Assembly: GCF_001562115.1 (NCBI RefSeq)
Contig: NZ_CP013926.1
Span: forward strand, 62,001 to 126,000
Direction: 5' to 3'
Length of the DNA: 64,000 nucleotides
Origin: Alteromonas stellipolaris
Lineage (GTDB): Bacteria; Pseudomonadota; Gammaproteobacteria; Enterobacterales; Alteromonadaceae
In this document: positions 36,941-46,518 of the stretch, one piece after another
Numbering within the stretch: position 1 is the first letter of the stretch
Layout: each line of letters begins with the position of its first letter
Position numbers and translations under genes: made by a program
Notes under the pieces: model-generated
The model's database searches: none
The model's input: the letters and a program-made list of their open reading frames with translations, nothing else
Told to the model about the DNA's origin: nothing

Positions 36941-37789
36941 TTACAACACCTTCTCATCTTTCAATATTTTAAAAATAGCGTCGGCTGCTTCTTGGTTGTT
37001 ATAAATGACCTTTCCTGCGCCGCCTTGGGCTTTGGCTGTGGCGGCTTTGAATCTATCAGCTGCAGTTTTGGCTTTAATTATTTTAAGCCGTTTAGGGCGG
37101 GGTTGAGCTGGGGTTATTTTCCATTCGGCTTGCAAGGTTTCGCAGTTTGTTAAATCAGGTGAAATAGATGCGCTACCCGCCGAATCTGTATGGGCAGCGA
37201 TGGTATCTATTACAGTAATTTTACCTCGCATGGCTGCACCAAAAGCACTTTGTCGTGGCGCTTGCGCGGCCATATCGACAGTTGCGACAAAAGGCAGTTT
37301 TACGCTTATTTTTCTGCGCTGGCCTCTTGGTAGGGCTTGCAATAGTTCTGCGTATCCGGCTGTTTTATTAATGCATAAAATTTCGGTTATGCTGGGTACT
37401 AATGCCATGCCTAATTTTTCAGATAATACATAAGGTGTCATGCCTGACGATTCGCCGGTTTCGGCGCGTATTCCGGTAAGTAGAATATCGGGGATATTTT
37501 TATCAAAAGTGTTAATTAACGCGGTAAGGCTATCGTTTTCATGCGGTATGTTTAAAAGCTTAATTTCGGGTAAGCCCATACCTAAATAGTCTTTTAATAC
37601 GGTATTGGTTTGCACATTGTTTGCAGCGCCTGCGTGCATCACCTGTAGGTTGGTATCAGGTACATTCAGCCCAATTTCTAACGCTCTAGCGTCTTGTTCT
37701 GCTCGCCGTGGGCGCTTTGATAGCGGGTGCTCTCCTACCGACACTAATACGGTTATATTCACGTTATCTTCAACGGTCTGTTTATGCAT
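36941..37789 (-). CDS. etfB: Electron transfer flavoprotein beta subunit (dimethylglycine pathway)
   Basis: A 282-aa ETF beta-type subunit. Features are ITVLVSVGEHP at the N-terminus, DILLTGIRAETGESSGMTPYVLSEKLG and a C-terminal segment ending AADAIFKILKDEKVL. It pairs with the alpha subunit directly upstream (8-nt overlap) and, with DgcB, probably carries electrons from dimethylglycine oxidation to the respiratory chain. The sequence departs from housekeeping EtfB, as expected for a dedicated paralogue. Confidence 0.87.
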   Translation of the reverse strand: MHKQTVEDNVNITVLVSVGEHPLSKRPRRAEQDARALEIGLNVPDTNLQVMHAGAANNVQTNTVLKDYLGMGLPEIKLLNIPHENDSLTALINTFDKNIPDILLTGIRAETGESSGMTPYVLSEKLGMALVPSITEILCINKTAGYAELLQALPRGQRRKISVKLPFVATVDMAAQAPRQSAFGAAMRGKITVIDTIAAHTDSAGSASISPDLTNCETLQAEWKITPAQPRPKRLKIIKAKTAADRFKAATAKAQGGAGKVIYNNQEAADAIFKILKDEKVL

Positions 37790-39269
37790 GCTGAGCCTCC
37801 GGTGCGTTCTTGGCCGTTGCTCGATATGGGGTTAACCCTGAAGTATCGCTGGTGGCGTTATTGTTTTTCTGATCGCGTTTCTGATTGCCTTTGAGTGCGC
37901 TTTTTTGCTCATGTACCAAATCGAGTAACGCGGCTAATATTGCGCTGCTATCCCCTATGGCGCTTAAATCGGCGCGTTTAACCATGTCGCAGCTATCATC
38001 GGTATTAATGGCAATGACCTTTTCACACTGTGCTATGCCTTGCATGTGCTGAATTGCGCCAGATATACCTACCGCAATGTACACCTTTGCTGTAACCCAG
38101 GTGCCGGTTGCGCCTACTTGTCGTTCACGTGGCATAAAGCCATCGTCTACCGCTACACGGCTTGCGCCTTCGGTAGCGCCCAATATAGCGGCTGCGTGGT
38201 GAAATTGATCCCAATCGGTAATGCCATTACCGCCAGATAAAATAAACCCAGCTTCGGCCAAATTAATATCGTTAGGGTTCACGCTTTCATTGCCTAGGTC
38301 TGTAATTTTTTGTTCGTAGGTATTTGTTATCGCTTGTTCTAGTGTTTGATCAGATGCCTGTTTAGGAAGCGGAATAAGTGGCTGCTCAAGCACTTTGCAT
38401 TCGTGCCTAGTATCACTCACCGGCTCATTGCATTCTTCTAATGCCAGCATAATGTTTGTAATTGGGCGGGTAATGTCGGTTTTACCTGCCGAGCCTCGGC
38501 ATACTATTTGGTTACCATTAACTTTCCACACATTGCTGGCCACCGTGGTATTAAGCTTTGCGGCTAGTCGGCGGCCTAAATCTGCTCCGCCATGAATGCT
38601 ATCTGGAAATAAAATATGTTTAGGATTTATCTGGTTTACTAGCTTGTATAAATCGGCGCACCGCTTTTCAGGGTTGTATTGCTGATATTCATTGCCTTCA
38701 AAATTTACCAGCCTGTCTATGCCGGCGGTGTCTAGCTTTTCTTCGGTAATGGTATCGAAAAATACCGCCACTACTGCGCCTGTTCTTTCGCCTGGGTCTA
38801 CACCTACACCTGCATCTACACCTGCACCTGTTCGTGCTTCGTTGCCTCCAGTACCTTTATCAAAAGCTGCGTCATTTTCGATAGTCGCAGGCTGGGTTGC
38901 CAATTTATGGGCTAAGCCTAAGATATCTCTGTCGTGGCTAGATAATCGGCCTGAAACGCCGTCTACCACCACTAGAATATAAAAATCTGGGTTAGCTACT
39001 TTGTGTAGCGGTAGCACAATCTCTTCTTGGGCTGCTGACTTACTACCTTGAGCCGATTGTCTGTTTAGCTGTTTGAAAGAGCCCGCAGCGCCCGACCTAT
39101 CAATTCGCTTTAACCCATTCGGGCCAATAAAGCCGATGGCGTGTACGTTTTTACGCAATAAACCGGTAGGGCCACGTTGAACTAGCTGGCCTTCAGGTAC
39201 ATGTAGTGGATGTAGCCTGTTTCGGGCAATCCATTGGGCTCGTGGGTCGCGACGAAATAGGTTAGACAT
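37782..39269 (-). CDS. etfA: Electron transfer flavoprotein alpha subunit (dimethylglycine pathway)
   Basis: A 495-aa ETF alpha subunit, longer than the usual 310-aa housekeeping form. The FAD-binding C-terminal domain is clear: GFMPRERQVGATGTWV, YIAVGISGAIQHMQGI and IAINTDDSCDM. The extra N-terminal region (about 110 aa, starting MSNLFRRDPRAQWIARNRLHPLH) is typical of the betaine-locus version. An Ala/Gly/Val/Asp-rich insertion near residues 145-175 is coded by imperfect ACACCT-type repeats (38795-38835). Overlaps of 8 nt with dgcB and etfB show a tight operon. Confidence 0.88.
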   Translation of the reverse strand: MSNLFRRDPRAQWIARNRLHPLHVPEGQLVQRGPTGLLRKNVHAIGFIGPNGLKRIDRSGAAGSFKQLNRQSAQGSKSAAQEEIVLPLHKVANPDFYILVVVDGVSGRLSSHDRDILGLAHKLATQPATIENDAAFDKGTGGNEARTGAGVDAGVGVDPGERTGAVVAVFFDTITEEKLDTAGIDRLVNFEGNEYQQYNPEKRCADLYKLVNQINPKHILFPDSIHGGADLGRRLAAKLNTTVASNVWKVNGNQIVCRGSAGKTDITRPITNIMLALEECNEPVSDTRHECKVLEQPLIPLPKQASDQTLEQAITNTYEQKITDLGNESVNPNDINLAEAGFILSGGNGITDWDQFHHAAAILGATEGASRVAVDDGFMPRERQVGATGTWVTAKVYIAVGISGAIQHMQGIAQCEKVIAINTDDSCDMVKRADLSAIGDSSAILAALLDLVHEQKSALKGNQKRDQKNNNATSDTSGLTPYRATAKNAPEAQHA

Positions 39270-41319
39270 CGGCAGTACTCGCTATTTCGCCTGAAGCTTT
39301 CGCATCTGCCGCTAGTGCCGCAGTGGGTTTAAGGTTTACGGCTGGCGCTTGAAAATCAACAGCAGTTTCGGCTACTAAAGCCTGTGTAACTAAAGTCTTT
39401 GTATCTAAAAGCTGCGTATCTAAAACAAGCGCATCTAACATTAACTCGGCAATGTCTTTTACCTGTGGGCGTGGCTCTACAACCCCCTCTAGCATTAAGC
39501 TACATTGTGGGCAGCCCACTGCGATAATGTCTGCGTTAGTTGCTTTTGCGTCTTCCATTCGCATATCGGGAATGCGCTGCGTGCCGGGTATATCGGTAAC
39601 GGGGGCGCCGCCACCGCCGCCGCAACAGCGGGCTTTTGTTTTGCTTCGCTCCATTTCCTTTATGTTAATACCCATCGCTTCAAGTAAGTATCTAGGGGCG
39701 TCGTATTCGCCGTTGTATCGTCCTAAATAGCATGGGTCGTGGTAGGTAAGCGATAAGGCTTTGTCGGTGCTTAAGCGTAGCTTTTGGCTTTTCACCAAAT
39801 CTGCGAAAAAACCGGTGTGGTGATACACATCGTAATGGCCGCCAAAATCACTATATTCATTTTTAAGGCAATGAAAGGCGTGGGGGTCGGCGGTAACAAT
39901 ATGCTTAAATTGATATTGCGCCATGGTGGCAATATTGGTTTTCGCCAAACGCTGGAAGGTGGCTTCATCGCCTAGTCTACGTGCGGGATCGCCACTGTCG
40001 CATTCGCTATCGCCCAATACTGCAAAATCTACGTTAGCAGCGCGCAATAAACTTACCATGGCACGCAAGGTACGTTGGTTTCGCATATCGAAAGCGGCAT
40101 CGCCTATCCACAACAATACGTCTGCTTTATCTACATGTTGGCCAAATACGGGTAAATTCTGATCTGCTGCCCAGTTCATTCGGCTGTTAGGGGCATAGCC
40201 GTTGGGATTGTCGGTGGTTTTTAAGTTCTCGAGCAATTCAGCACCTTTGCCCGGTGTTTGGCCTTTTTCTAAAGTTTCGAAGCGGCGCATATCAACAATG
40301 GCGTCTACATGTTCAATCATCATGGGGCATTCTTGAACACAGGCGCGGCAGGTGGTGCAAGACCACACGGTTTCAGAAGGTACTAGCACGTTCACTATAG
40401 GAATAATTGCGCCGCCTTTATGAGTTCCTGCCTGCACGCCAGGGTAGGGGCTGCCAGCAAACTGCGCATCGCTACCTCCGGCCATGCCAACTACCATGTC
40501 TTGAATAAGCTTTTTAGGGTTAAGTGGTTGGCCTGCTGCAAAGGCAGGGCAGGCTTTTTCGCATCGCCCGCATTCTACGCATGCGTCGAAACTAAGTAGC
40601 TGGTTCCATTTAAAGTCTTCAGGCTTTTCTACGCCTAGCTTTGCTGTTTCAAGGTTAATGCTTTTAAGGCCTGTTGAGCGCCCGCCGCCAAAACGTTCTT
40701 GCCTGCGGTGAAAGCCTAAATGCAGCGCGCCAGCAAAGGCATGTTTCATGGGCCCGCCCCAGGCCATGCCTAAATACATTTCGCCCACGCCCCAAGTTAT
40801 GCCAAGCAATAACACCACGGCTAACAACCAACCGCCTGTGTTTGCGGGTAACAGGCCGGTGGCGGGTAAACTTAAAATAAAGAAGCTACTTGCATAGGTT
40901 AACAAGCTATAGGGTAGGCGCGACCACGGCCCTTTAGACAAATTAGGCGGTGGGTTCCTACGCCGTAAAAATACAAAAACTGCGCCAATAAACATAAGGG
41001 CGCTACTGGCCAGCAAGGCATAGTTTAAAACAGAGCCTGTTATGCCGAATAAGTAAATGCTTAGCACTAAAATTGTCGTTAAAACAAAGCCGCCCGCGGT
41101 GGCCACGTGGGTATTTGAAATGTATTTGTCGCTAGCAACTACGTGATGAAGGTCTACCAAATAGCGCCTTGGAATGGAAAGTAAGCCAGCCCAATGCACA
41201 GTAGAAGCCTGACCTTGTCGCCATAAACGCACGCGGCGTCCCGCGCCAATTAGCGTAAGCAGTACCGACACTAACAACAGCACAAATAATACAGCCGGTA
41301 AAAAATCATCAGCAAACAT
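39262..41319 (-). CDS. dgcB: DgcB, membrane Fe-S electron carrier of dimethylglycine demethylation
   Basis: A 685-aa protein. Its N-terminal 200 residues hold several TM helices. Two 4Fe-4S ferredoxin-type clusters follow, CVECGRCEKACP (247-258) and CTTCRACVQECP (321-332), then a CCG-type domain with ARCCGGGGGAP near 573. It resembles heterodisulfide-reductase-like ETF oxidoreductases and with DgcA and the ETF forms the dimethylglycine demethylase chain to quinone. The last 60 residues are a low-complexity Leu/Thr/Ala repeat tail (LVLDTQLLDTKTLVTQALV), likely an expansion. Confidence 0.9.
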   Translation of the reverse strand: MFADDFLPAVLFVLLLVSVLLTLIGAGRRVRLWRQGQASTVHWAGLLSIPRRYLVDLHHVVASDKYISNTHVATAGGFVLTTILVLSIYLFGITGSVLNYALLASSALMFIGAVFVFLRRRNPPPNLSKGPWSRLPYSLLTYASSFFILSLPATGLLPANTGGWLLAVVLLLGITWGVGEMYLGMAWGGPMKHAFAGALHLGFHRRQERFGGGRSTGLKSINLETAKLGVEKPEDFKWNQLLSFDACVECGRCEKACPAFAAGQPLNPKKLIQDMVVGMAGGSDAQFAGSPYPGVQAGTHKGGAIIPIVNVLVPSETVWSCTTCRACVQECPMMIEHVDAIVDMRRFETLEKGQTPGKGAELLENLKTTDNPNGYAPNSRMNWAADQNLPVFGQHVDKADVLLWIGDAAFDMRNQRTLRAMVSLLRAANVDFAVLGDSECDSGDPARRLGDEATFQRLAKTNIATMAQYQFKHIVTADPHAFHCLKNEYSDFGGHYDVYHHTGFFADLVKSQKLRLSTDKALSLTYHDPCYLGRYNGEYDAPRYLLEAMGINIKEMERSKTKARCCGGGGGAPVTDIPGTQRIPDMRMEDAKATNADIIAVGCPQCSLMLEGVVEPRPQVKDIAELMLDALVLDTQLLDTKTLVTQALVAETAVDFQAPAVNLKPTAALAADAKASGEIASTADV

Positions 41320-41436
41320 GACAACGCCTATGGTGGTTCGATTTCTCGTTTTTTATCGCCAAACACTTAGCAGGGTTGGCGCCGTATATGGTCAAAGAGG
41401 AAAAGAAGGCGAAGTAAGCCAAGCTTTCCTCTGATA

Positions 41437-43497
41437 TTAGAAATCTTTGCATAGCCTTAGGGCGTCATAAATGGCGGCGTGTGTGTTGCGCTGGGCCACG
41501 CAGTCGCCAATTCTATACAGCAAATAGCCGCTGGCCTCTTCTAAAAGCATAGGCTGAGGTTTTGCGTCGTATAGGGCTTCAATATCTATTTGCCCTTTAT
41601 TGCGAGAGTCTTGTTTTAGTTGGTAGTACAGCAATTCGTCGGGGCGGGTGCCGTTTTCTACTACAACTTGGTCAACCACGCGTTCTTCTTGCTGCCCTGT
41701 GTACTCGTTTTCAAGCACGGCCACAAGCTTGTCGCCTTCCTTGTATACCCTTTCTAGTAACAAGTCAGAGGTCATAATAACTTCTCGCTCGTACAAGCTG
41801 CGGTAATAAGTTGGGAAGGTGGTGCCGCCTACTGCTGCACCTGGCTTAATATCATCGGTAACTACTTCTACTAATGCGCCATTGTGGGCCAAGAAGTCGG
41901 CAACCGATAAGCCGCTGAATTCGCAAATGGTGTCGTACACCAATACATTTTTGCCCGGCTCAATGTGGCCGTTTAATATATCCCATGAACTCACTACTAA
42001 GCCGTCATCAGCACCCCAATGTGGGTTTTGGTTAATGAATGGTGTCGCGCCGGTGGCAAGAATGACTACATCAGCATTGAACCCGCGAATACTGGCTTCG
42101 TCGGCGGCAGTATTTAGCTGAATATCTACCCCTAAGCGTGCAAGTTCTAGGGCGAACCAGCGAGTAATGCCCGCTATTTGGTCCCGCTGCGGCGCTTTGG
42201 CAGCTATGGTAATTTGACCGCCTAGCTCACTGCTTTTTTCTATTAGGGTTACTTTGTGGCCGCGCTCAGCGCAAACTCGCGCCGCTTCCATGCCCGCAGG
42301 GCCGCCGCCTATAATCACTACAGTGCGAATAGGGCCGTCGGTTTTTTGAATAATATGGGGCATAGTAGATTCACGGGAAGTAGCCGCGTTTTGAATACAC
42401 AGTACATCTAACCCTTGGTATTGGCGGTCTATGCAATAGTTCGCGCCCACGCACTGCTTTATTTGATCTACTTGGTTAAGCTTAATTTTGGTTATGAGGT
42501 GCGGGTCGGCAATGTGCGCCCGTGTCATGCCCACAAAGTCTACGTAGCCTGCTTCTAATATGCGCTGCGCTTGGTTAGGATCTTTAATGTTTTGTGCGTG
42601 CATAACCGGCACGCTCACCACTTCTTTAATGCCTGCCGCTAAGTGCAAAAATGGCTCTGGTGGGTAGCTCATGTTAGGAATAACGTTAGCAAGGGTATTG
42701 TGGGTGTCGCAGCCCGAGCCTACTACGCTAAAAAAGTCGAGTAGGCCGGTATTGTTGTAATAGGCCGCTATTTCTTTCATGTCGTCGTGATTAAGGCCAT
42801 CGGCGTGAAATTCATCGCCAGTAATGCGTAAACCTACGGCGAAATCGCGGCCTACTTCTTCACGTACGGCTTTTAGTACTTCCATGCCAAAGCGCATGCG
42901 GTTTTCAAAGCTGCCGCCCCATTCGTCGGTGCGCTGGTTTACCCTAGGGCTCCAAAATTGATCGATTAAATGTTGATGTACTGCTGAAAGCTCAATGCCA
43001 TCTAATCCGCCCGCTTTAGCCCGGCCTGCAGCTTTAGCGAAGTCGCCAATAATGCGCTGCATTTCTTCTATTTCAATGGTTTTACAGGTAGCACGGTGTA
43101 CTGGTTCACGAATACCACTTGGGCTAAGTAGGGTGCTCCAATTGCCCCCGTCCCATCTAGAGCGCCTTCCCATATGCGTAATTTGAATCATAATTTTGCC
43201 GCCGTGTTTGTGCACGGCATCGGCTAAATTTTGAAAATGAGGGATAATACGATCGGTAGATAAATTAACAGATTTCCACCAATCTTGAGGGCTATCAATA
43301 GATACCACGCTCGACCCGCCACAAATACACAGCCCTACACCACCTTTGGCTTTCTCTTCGTAATATTTTACGTAGCGTTCTGTGGTCATACCGCCTTCGG
43401 TGGCATACACCTCTGCGTGAGCCGTACTCACTACTCGGTTTCGAATAGTCAGTTTATTAATTGCTAATGGCTTAAATAAGGCTTCAAACTGCGCCAT
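41437..43497 (-). CDS. dgcA: Dimethylglycine demethylase DgcA
   Basis: A 686-aa flavoenzyme of the old-yellow-enzyme/trimethylamine-dehydrogenase family. The N-terminal TIM barrel binds FMN (FKPLAINKLTIRNRVVSTAHAE). A Cys cluster region (CVGANYCIDRQYQGLDVLC) holds a 4Fe-4S centre. The C-terminal half has a Rossmann domain with VVIIGGGPAGMEAARV. It oxidises dimethylglycine to sarcosine and passes electrons to DgcB/ETF. Size, order and neighbours match the Pseudomonas dgcAB arrangement. Confidence 0.93.
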   Translation of the reverse strand: MAQFEALFKPLAINKLTIRNRVVSTAHAEVYATEGGMTTERYVKYYEEKAKGGVGLCICGGSSVVSIDSPQDWWKSVNLSTDRIIPHFQNLADAVHKHGGKIMIQITHMGRRSRWDGGNWSTLLSPSGIREPVHRATCKTIEIEEMQRIIGDFAKAAGRAKAGGLDGIELSAVHQHLIDQFWSPRVNQRTDEWGGSFENRMRFGMEVLKAVREEVGRDFAVGLRITGDEFHADGLNHDDMKEIAAYYNNTGLLDFFSVVGSGCDTHNTLANVIPNMSYPPEPFLHLAAGIKEVVSVPVMHAQNIKDPNQAQRILEAGYVDFVGMTRAHIADPHLITKIKLNQVDQIKQCVGANYCIDRQYQGLDVLCIQNAATSRESTMPHIIQKTDGPIRTVVIIGGGPAGMEAARVCAERGHKVTLIEKSSELGGQITIAAKAPQRDQIAGITRWFALELARLGVDIQLNTAADEASIRGFNADVVILATGATPFINQNPHWGADDGLVVSSWDILNGHIEPGKNVLVYDTICEFSGLSVADFLAHNGALVEVVTDDIKPGAAVGGTTFPTYYRSLYEREVIMTSDLLLERVYKEGDKLVAVLENEYTGQQEERVVDQVVVENGTRPDELLYYQLKQDSRNKGQIDIEALYDAKPQPMLLEEASGYLLYRIGDCVAQRNTHAAIYDALRLCKDF

Positions 43498-43554
43498 GGT
43501 GTTCCCTCAAGAAATGCGTATTGCGACTGCGTGTTTCAATCAATATGGTTGTGG

Positions 43555-44088
43555 CTACAAAGGAGACACTTCAAAAATGCCATAATCACAGCCTTCTTCG
43601 GCGGCGCATTGGGTTTGCTCGGCTTGCGTTTTCACCGTGTAGCCTAGGCTTTGGGCAATTTGATCCATGGCGCCAGCAAACCAGCCTGTAAACATGTAGT
43701 CGACCTTGCGGTTCACGTTGCCGTACTGATACACAAAAGCGGAATTTTCAAGGCGAACGCGGGCAGTGCCCGCTTCTAAGTCTAGGGATTCGGTAATGAA
43801 AAAACCCCAGCCGCGCTGAGATAAACGCTTCATGTAATGCTCAAATACCGCTTCGCCCGATATGCCGTGGGCCTCTGCTTCCTTTTCGCACCAGTAATAA
43901 GCCGATTTATAGCCCGCTCTATAAAGAATGTCGGCATACTTTTCTGCGCCAATTTCTTCTTCAATGCCCATGTGGTTATTCACAAAAAAGTGACGTGGTA
44001 CATAAAGCATGGGCAGGGCGTCGGTGGTCCATACGCCGGTTTCATCGTCTACTTGTATTGGCATTTCTGGGCTGTGATACGACATCAT
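43555..44088 (-). CDS. 4-vinyl-reductase-like (DUF5943) protein of the dgc operon
   Basis: A 177-aa protein related to V4R/4-vinyl reductase domains, corresponding by context to the small gene upstream of dgcA in Pseudomonas (PA5397). Function is not established. Visible features are GIEEEIGAEKYADILYRAGYKSAYYWCEKEA, GWFAGAMDQIAQSLG and late cysteines (QTQCAAEEGCDYG) that could bind metal or a small ligand. ATG 44088 is chosen because GGGGAG lies just upstream and the dipeptidase stop overlaps it (TAATG), indicating coupling. Confidence 0.83.
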   Translation of the reverse strand: MMSYHSPEMPIQVDDETGVWTTDALPMLYVPRHFFVNNHMGIEEEIGAEKYADILYRAGYKSAYYWCEKEAEAHGISGEAVFEHYMKRLSQRGWGFFITESLDLEAGTARVRLENSAFVYQYGNVNRKVDYMFTGWFAGAMDQIAQSLGYTVKTQAEQTQCAAEEGCDYGIFEVSPL

Positions 44089-45068
44089 TATTCTCCCCAC
44101 ACTTGTTTTAAAACGTTAACCCAGTTTTCACCCATCACTTTTTTAATTTTTTGCTCCGACCAACCGTGCTTTAACATGGTGGCGGTTAAATTGGGGAACT
44201 CGCCAAGAGTACGAATACCAAGTGGGTTCACAATTTTTCCAAAGTTAGTGAGGTTACGTGCGTAGCCTTTATCGTGAGTTAGCATGTCGAAGAAGGCTTT
44301 ATCGTGGCCTTGAGTGAAATCTGTGCCAATACCTACGCAGTCTTCCCCTGCAATATCAATCACGTAGTCCATGGCTTCTACGTAGTCGTCTACGGTGGAA
44401 TCGATGCCTTTTGCCAAGAAAGGGGCAAACATGGTTACGCCAATGAAGCCGTTTCTGTCGGCAATGAATTTCAGTTCTTCATCTGACTTATTGCGGGGAT
44501 GATCTTTCAACCCTGATGGTAAACAGTGGGAGTAACACACAGGTTTAGTAGATGCTTCAATGACTTCAATTGAGGTTTGTGGGCCTACGTGGCTTAGGTC
44601 GCACATAATGCCCACGCGATTCATTTCAGCTACAATTTCACGGCCAAAACCCGATAAGCCGCCGTCCCGTTCATAGCAACCTGTACCTACTAAGTTTTGC
44701 GTGTTGTAGGCCATTTGCACTATGCCTACACCCAGTTTCTTAAATATTTCTACATAGCCAATTTGGTCTTCAAAAGCATTCGCATTTTGAAACCCTAAAA
44801 TAATGCCAGTTTTACCAAGCGCTTTTGCGGTGGCGATATCAGCAGTTTTGGTTACCGGCATGATAAGGTCACTGTCGGTTTCAAAAAACTGATTAAATTC
44901 CACGATGTTATCTATGGTGCTTTTAAAACCTTCCCATACCGATACCGTACAATTCGCTGCGGTTAGGCCGCCGCGATGCATGTCTTCAAACAAATCTCGG
45001 TTCCATTTGGCTATCACTAAACCGTCGAATATTATCGAGCTGTCGTGTAACTCTTTAGCGTCTTGCAT
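44088..45068 (-). CDS. M19 membrane (renal) dipeptidase family protein of the dgc operon
   Basis: A 326-aa amidohydrolase-fold protein of the peptidase M19 family. The metal-site motifs DGLVIAKWNRD (N-terminal, usually HxD but altered here), VGIMCDLSHVGP, CYSHCLPSGLKDHPRN and VGIGTDFTQG are visible. The altered N-terminal site suggests a changed activity. In Pseudomonas its counterpart (PA5396) begins the dgcAB operon. A role on dimethylglycine, sarcosine or a peptide derivative is inferred only. A candidate operator lies about 100 bp upstream (45167-45193). Confidence 0.85.
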   Translation of the reverse strand: MQDAKELHDSSIIFDGLVIAKWNRDLFEDMHRGGLTAANCTVSVWEGFKSTIDNIVEFNQFFETDSDLIMPVTKTADIATAKALGKTGIILGFQNANAFEDQIGYVEIFKKLGVGIVQMAYNTQNLVGTGCYERDGGLSGFGREIVAEMNRVGIMCDLSHVGPQTSIEVIEASTKPVCYSHCLPSGLKDHPRNKSDEELKFIADRNGFIGVTMFAPFLAKGIDSTVDDYVEAMDYVIDIAGEDCVGIGTDFTQGHDKAFFDMLTHDKGYARNLTNFGKIVNPLGIRTLGEFPNLTATMLKHGWSEQKIKKVMGENWVNVLKQVWGE

Positions 45069-45450
45069 GGGAAAATTCCTTTACTAAAAGCGGTTATTTA
45101 CAGGCGCTTTGTGCTTACAATTTGGAAATTAGAATAGCACTAGCAAATTGGCCGATTAGAGCTAATACGACTCATTATTTGCTAAATGCGTCGTGTGAAG
45201 CAGATAGTTGAAAATTGTTGTTAAGGCTAAATTTCAAGTGCAAAGGCTAGTGACGTTGCGCCATTGAAAAAAAGCCAATTTATGCAATTGAAAATAAGTA
45301 AAAAGGGGATAGGAAAATAGTCTGGCAGGAGGTTTAAAGCGAGCATTTCATAAAAAGGGAAAAGTGAAACAGCGTTATAGAAATGCCCGCTTACCAGTTA
45401 ATCTAAGATAAGTGAGCATTAACTAATGCGTGTTTTTGAGGGTATTTACA
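45069..45450. other. Intergenic stretch: promoter side of the dgc operon and 3' side of gbdR
   Basis: No gene seen. It contains the 27-bp motif at 45167-45193. The rest is AT-rich, with short repeats such as AAAAAGGG but no clear terminator after gbdR. Confidence 0.5.
45167..45193. promoter_or_regulatory. Candidate operator copy 1 (dgc operon)
   Basis: This copy fits ACGACT-N9-CTAAWTRCGTCR, shared with 46663-46689 and 61033-61059. The ends CGAC and GTCG are inverted, as for a dimeric regulator. It lies 99 bp upstream of the dipeptidase start. GbdR is the natural candidate protein, an inference. Confidence 0.6.
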
Positions 45451-46518
45451 TTAGCCACATTCTAACTGCGGTGTAGGTAAGTGATGTATTTTAACGGTAC
45501 CGTAAGTAGATTCGCCACTGGCATTATCAAACTGTAAGCCGCGGTTGGCGCGTTCTTCTCGAGGCGGTATTTTAAACGCGTTTCGATAACACTTACTAAA
45601 GTGAGGAGTAGAAACAAATCCACAGCAAATAGCTACTTCAATAATAGAAATATTGGTTTGCTTAATAAGCTGCCTTGCGCGGGTTAAACGAATTTGCATG
45701 TAATAACGATGGGGGGAGCAGTGCAAATACCGTTGAAACAAACGTTCTAACTGCCTGCGAGACAAATTCACAAAACCAGCTAGCTCGTTTAGATTCAAAG
45801 GCTCTTCAATATTGGCTTCCATCAAATGCACTATATCTTGAAGCTTAGATTGATTAGCGCCTACAACGTGCTGAAGTGGAATGCGCTGCATTTCTGATTC
45901 GTCGCGAATATGCTCATGGGCAAACATCTCACAAATCGCAATTTGAAGTTCTTTTCCGTACTCTCTGCCTATTAGGCAAAGCATCAAATCCATAGGGGCA
46001 GTGCCACCGGAACTACACCAACGTTTATGTTCAATGGTGTAAAGTTGGTTGGTGCTTTTAATTTTGGGGAAGTCTTCTTGCCAGCTGGCTAGCATTTCCC
46101 AGTGAATGGTGCAGTTTACGTTATCTAACAATCCCGCTTTTGCTAATGCATAACTTCCCGTGCAAATACCACCCAAAATCACGTTCTTTCTGGCTAAGTA
46201 ATTTAACCAGTTCAAATCGAGTTTGGTAATGTTTTCTTTTACCGCAACGCCGCCGCAAACCATTACCGCCGAGTAGCTTTCATGGTTTTCGTATCGGGCG
46301 CTTACGTTAACACTCAAACCGTCACTAGCAACAACGGGTTCTCCGCTGGCGCTAATGGTAGCCCAGGTGTACAAGGTTTTACCTGAAAGATGGTTTGCCA
46401 TGCGCAAGGGTTCAATGGCAGACGTTAATGCCATCATGGTGAAATTTGGCAGTAACAAAAAGCCAATATGACGAACACGGTCGCCCTTTCCTTCGTACTT
46501 TGTCTGTATCGGTATCAT
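45451..46518 (-). CDS. gbdR: GbdR-type AraC regulator of betaine catabolism
   Basis: A 355-aa regulator of the GlxA/AraC type. The N-terminal DJ-1/PfpI-like domain (HIGFLLLPNFTMMALTSAIEPLRMAN to about residue 200) senses a small molecule; in Pseudomonas GbdR this is betaine or dimethylglycine. The C-terminal AraC domain has two HTH units (LNELAGFVNLSRRQLERLFQRY and IIEVAICCGFVSTPHFSKCYRN). It sits inside the betaine locus, 365 bp after gbcA, and likely activates the gbc, dgc and perhaps sox genes. Confidence 0.9.
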   Translation of the reverse strand: MIPIQTKYEGKGDRVRHIGFLLLPNFTMMALTSAIEPLRMANHLSGKTLYTWATISASGEPVVASDGLSVNVSARYENHESYSAVMVCGGVAVKENITKLDLNWLNYLARKNVILGGICTGSYALAKAGLLDNVNCTIHWEMLASWQEDFPKIKSTNQLYTIEHKRWCSSGGTAPMDLMLCLIGREYGKELQIAICEMFAHEHIRDESEMQRIPLQHVVGANQSKLQDIVHLMEANIEEPLNLNELAGFVNLSRRQLERLFQRYLHCSPHRYYMQIRLTRARQLIKQTNISIIEVAICCGFVSTPHFSKCYRNAFKIPPREERANRGLQFDNASGESTYGTVKIHHLPTPQLECG

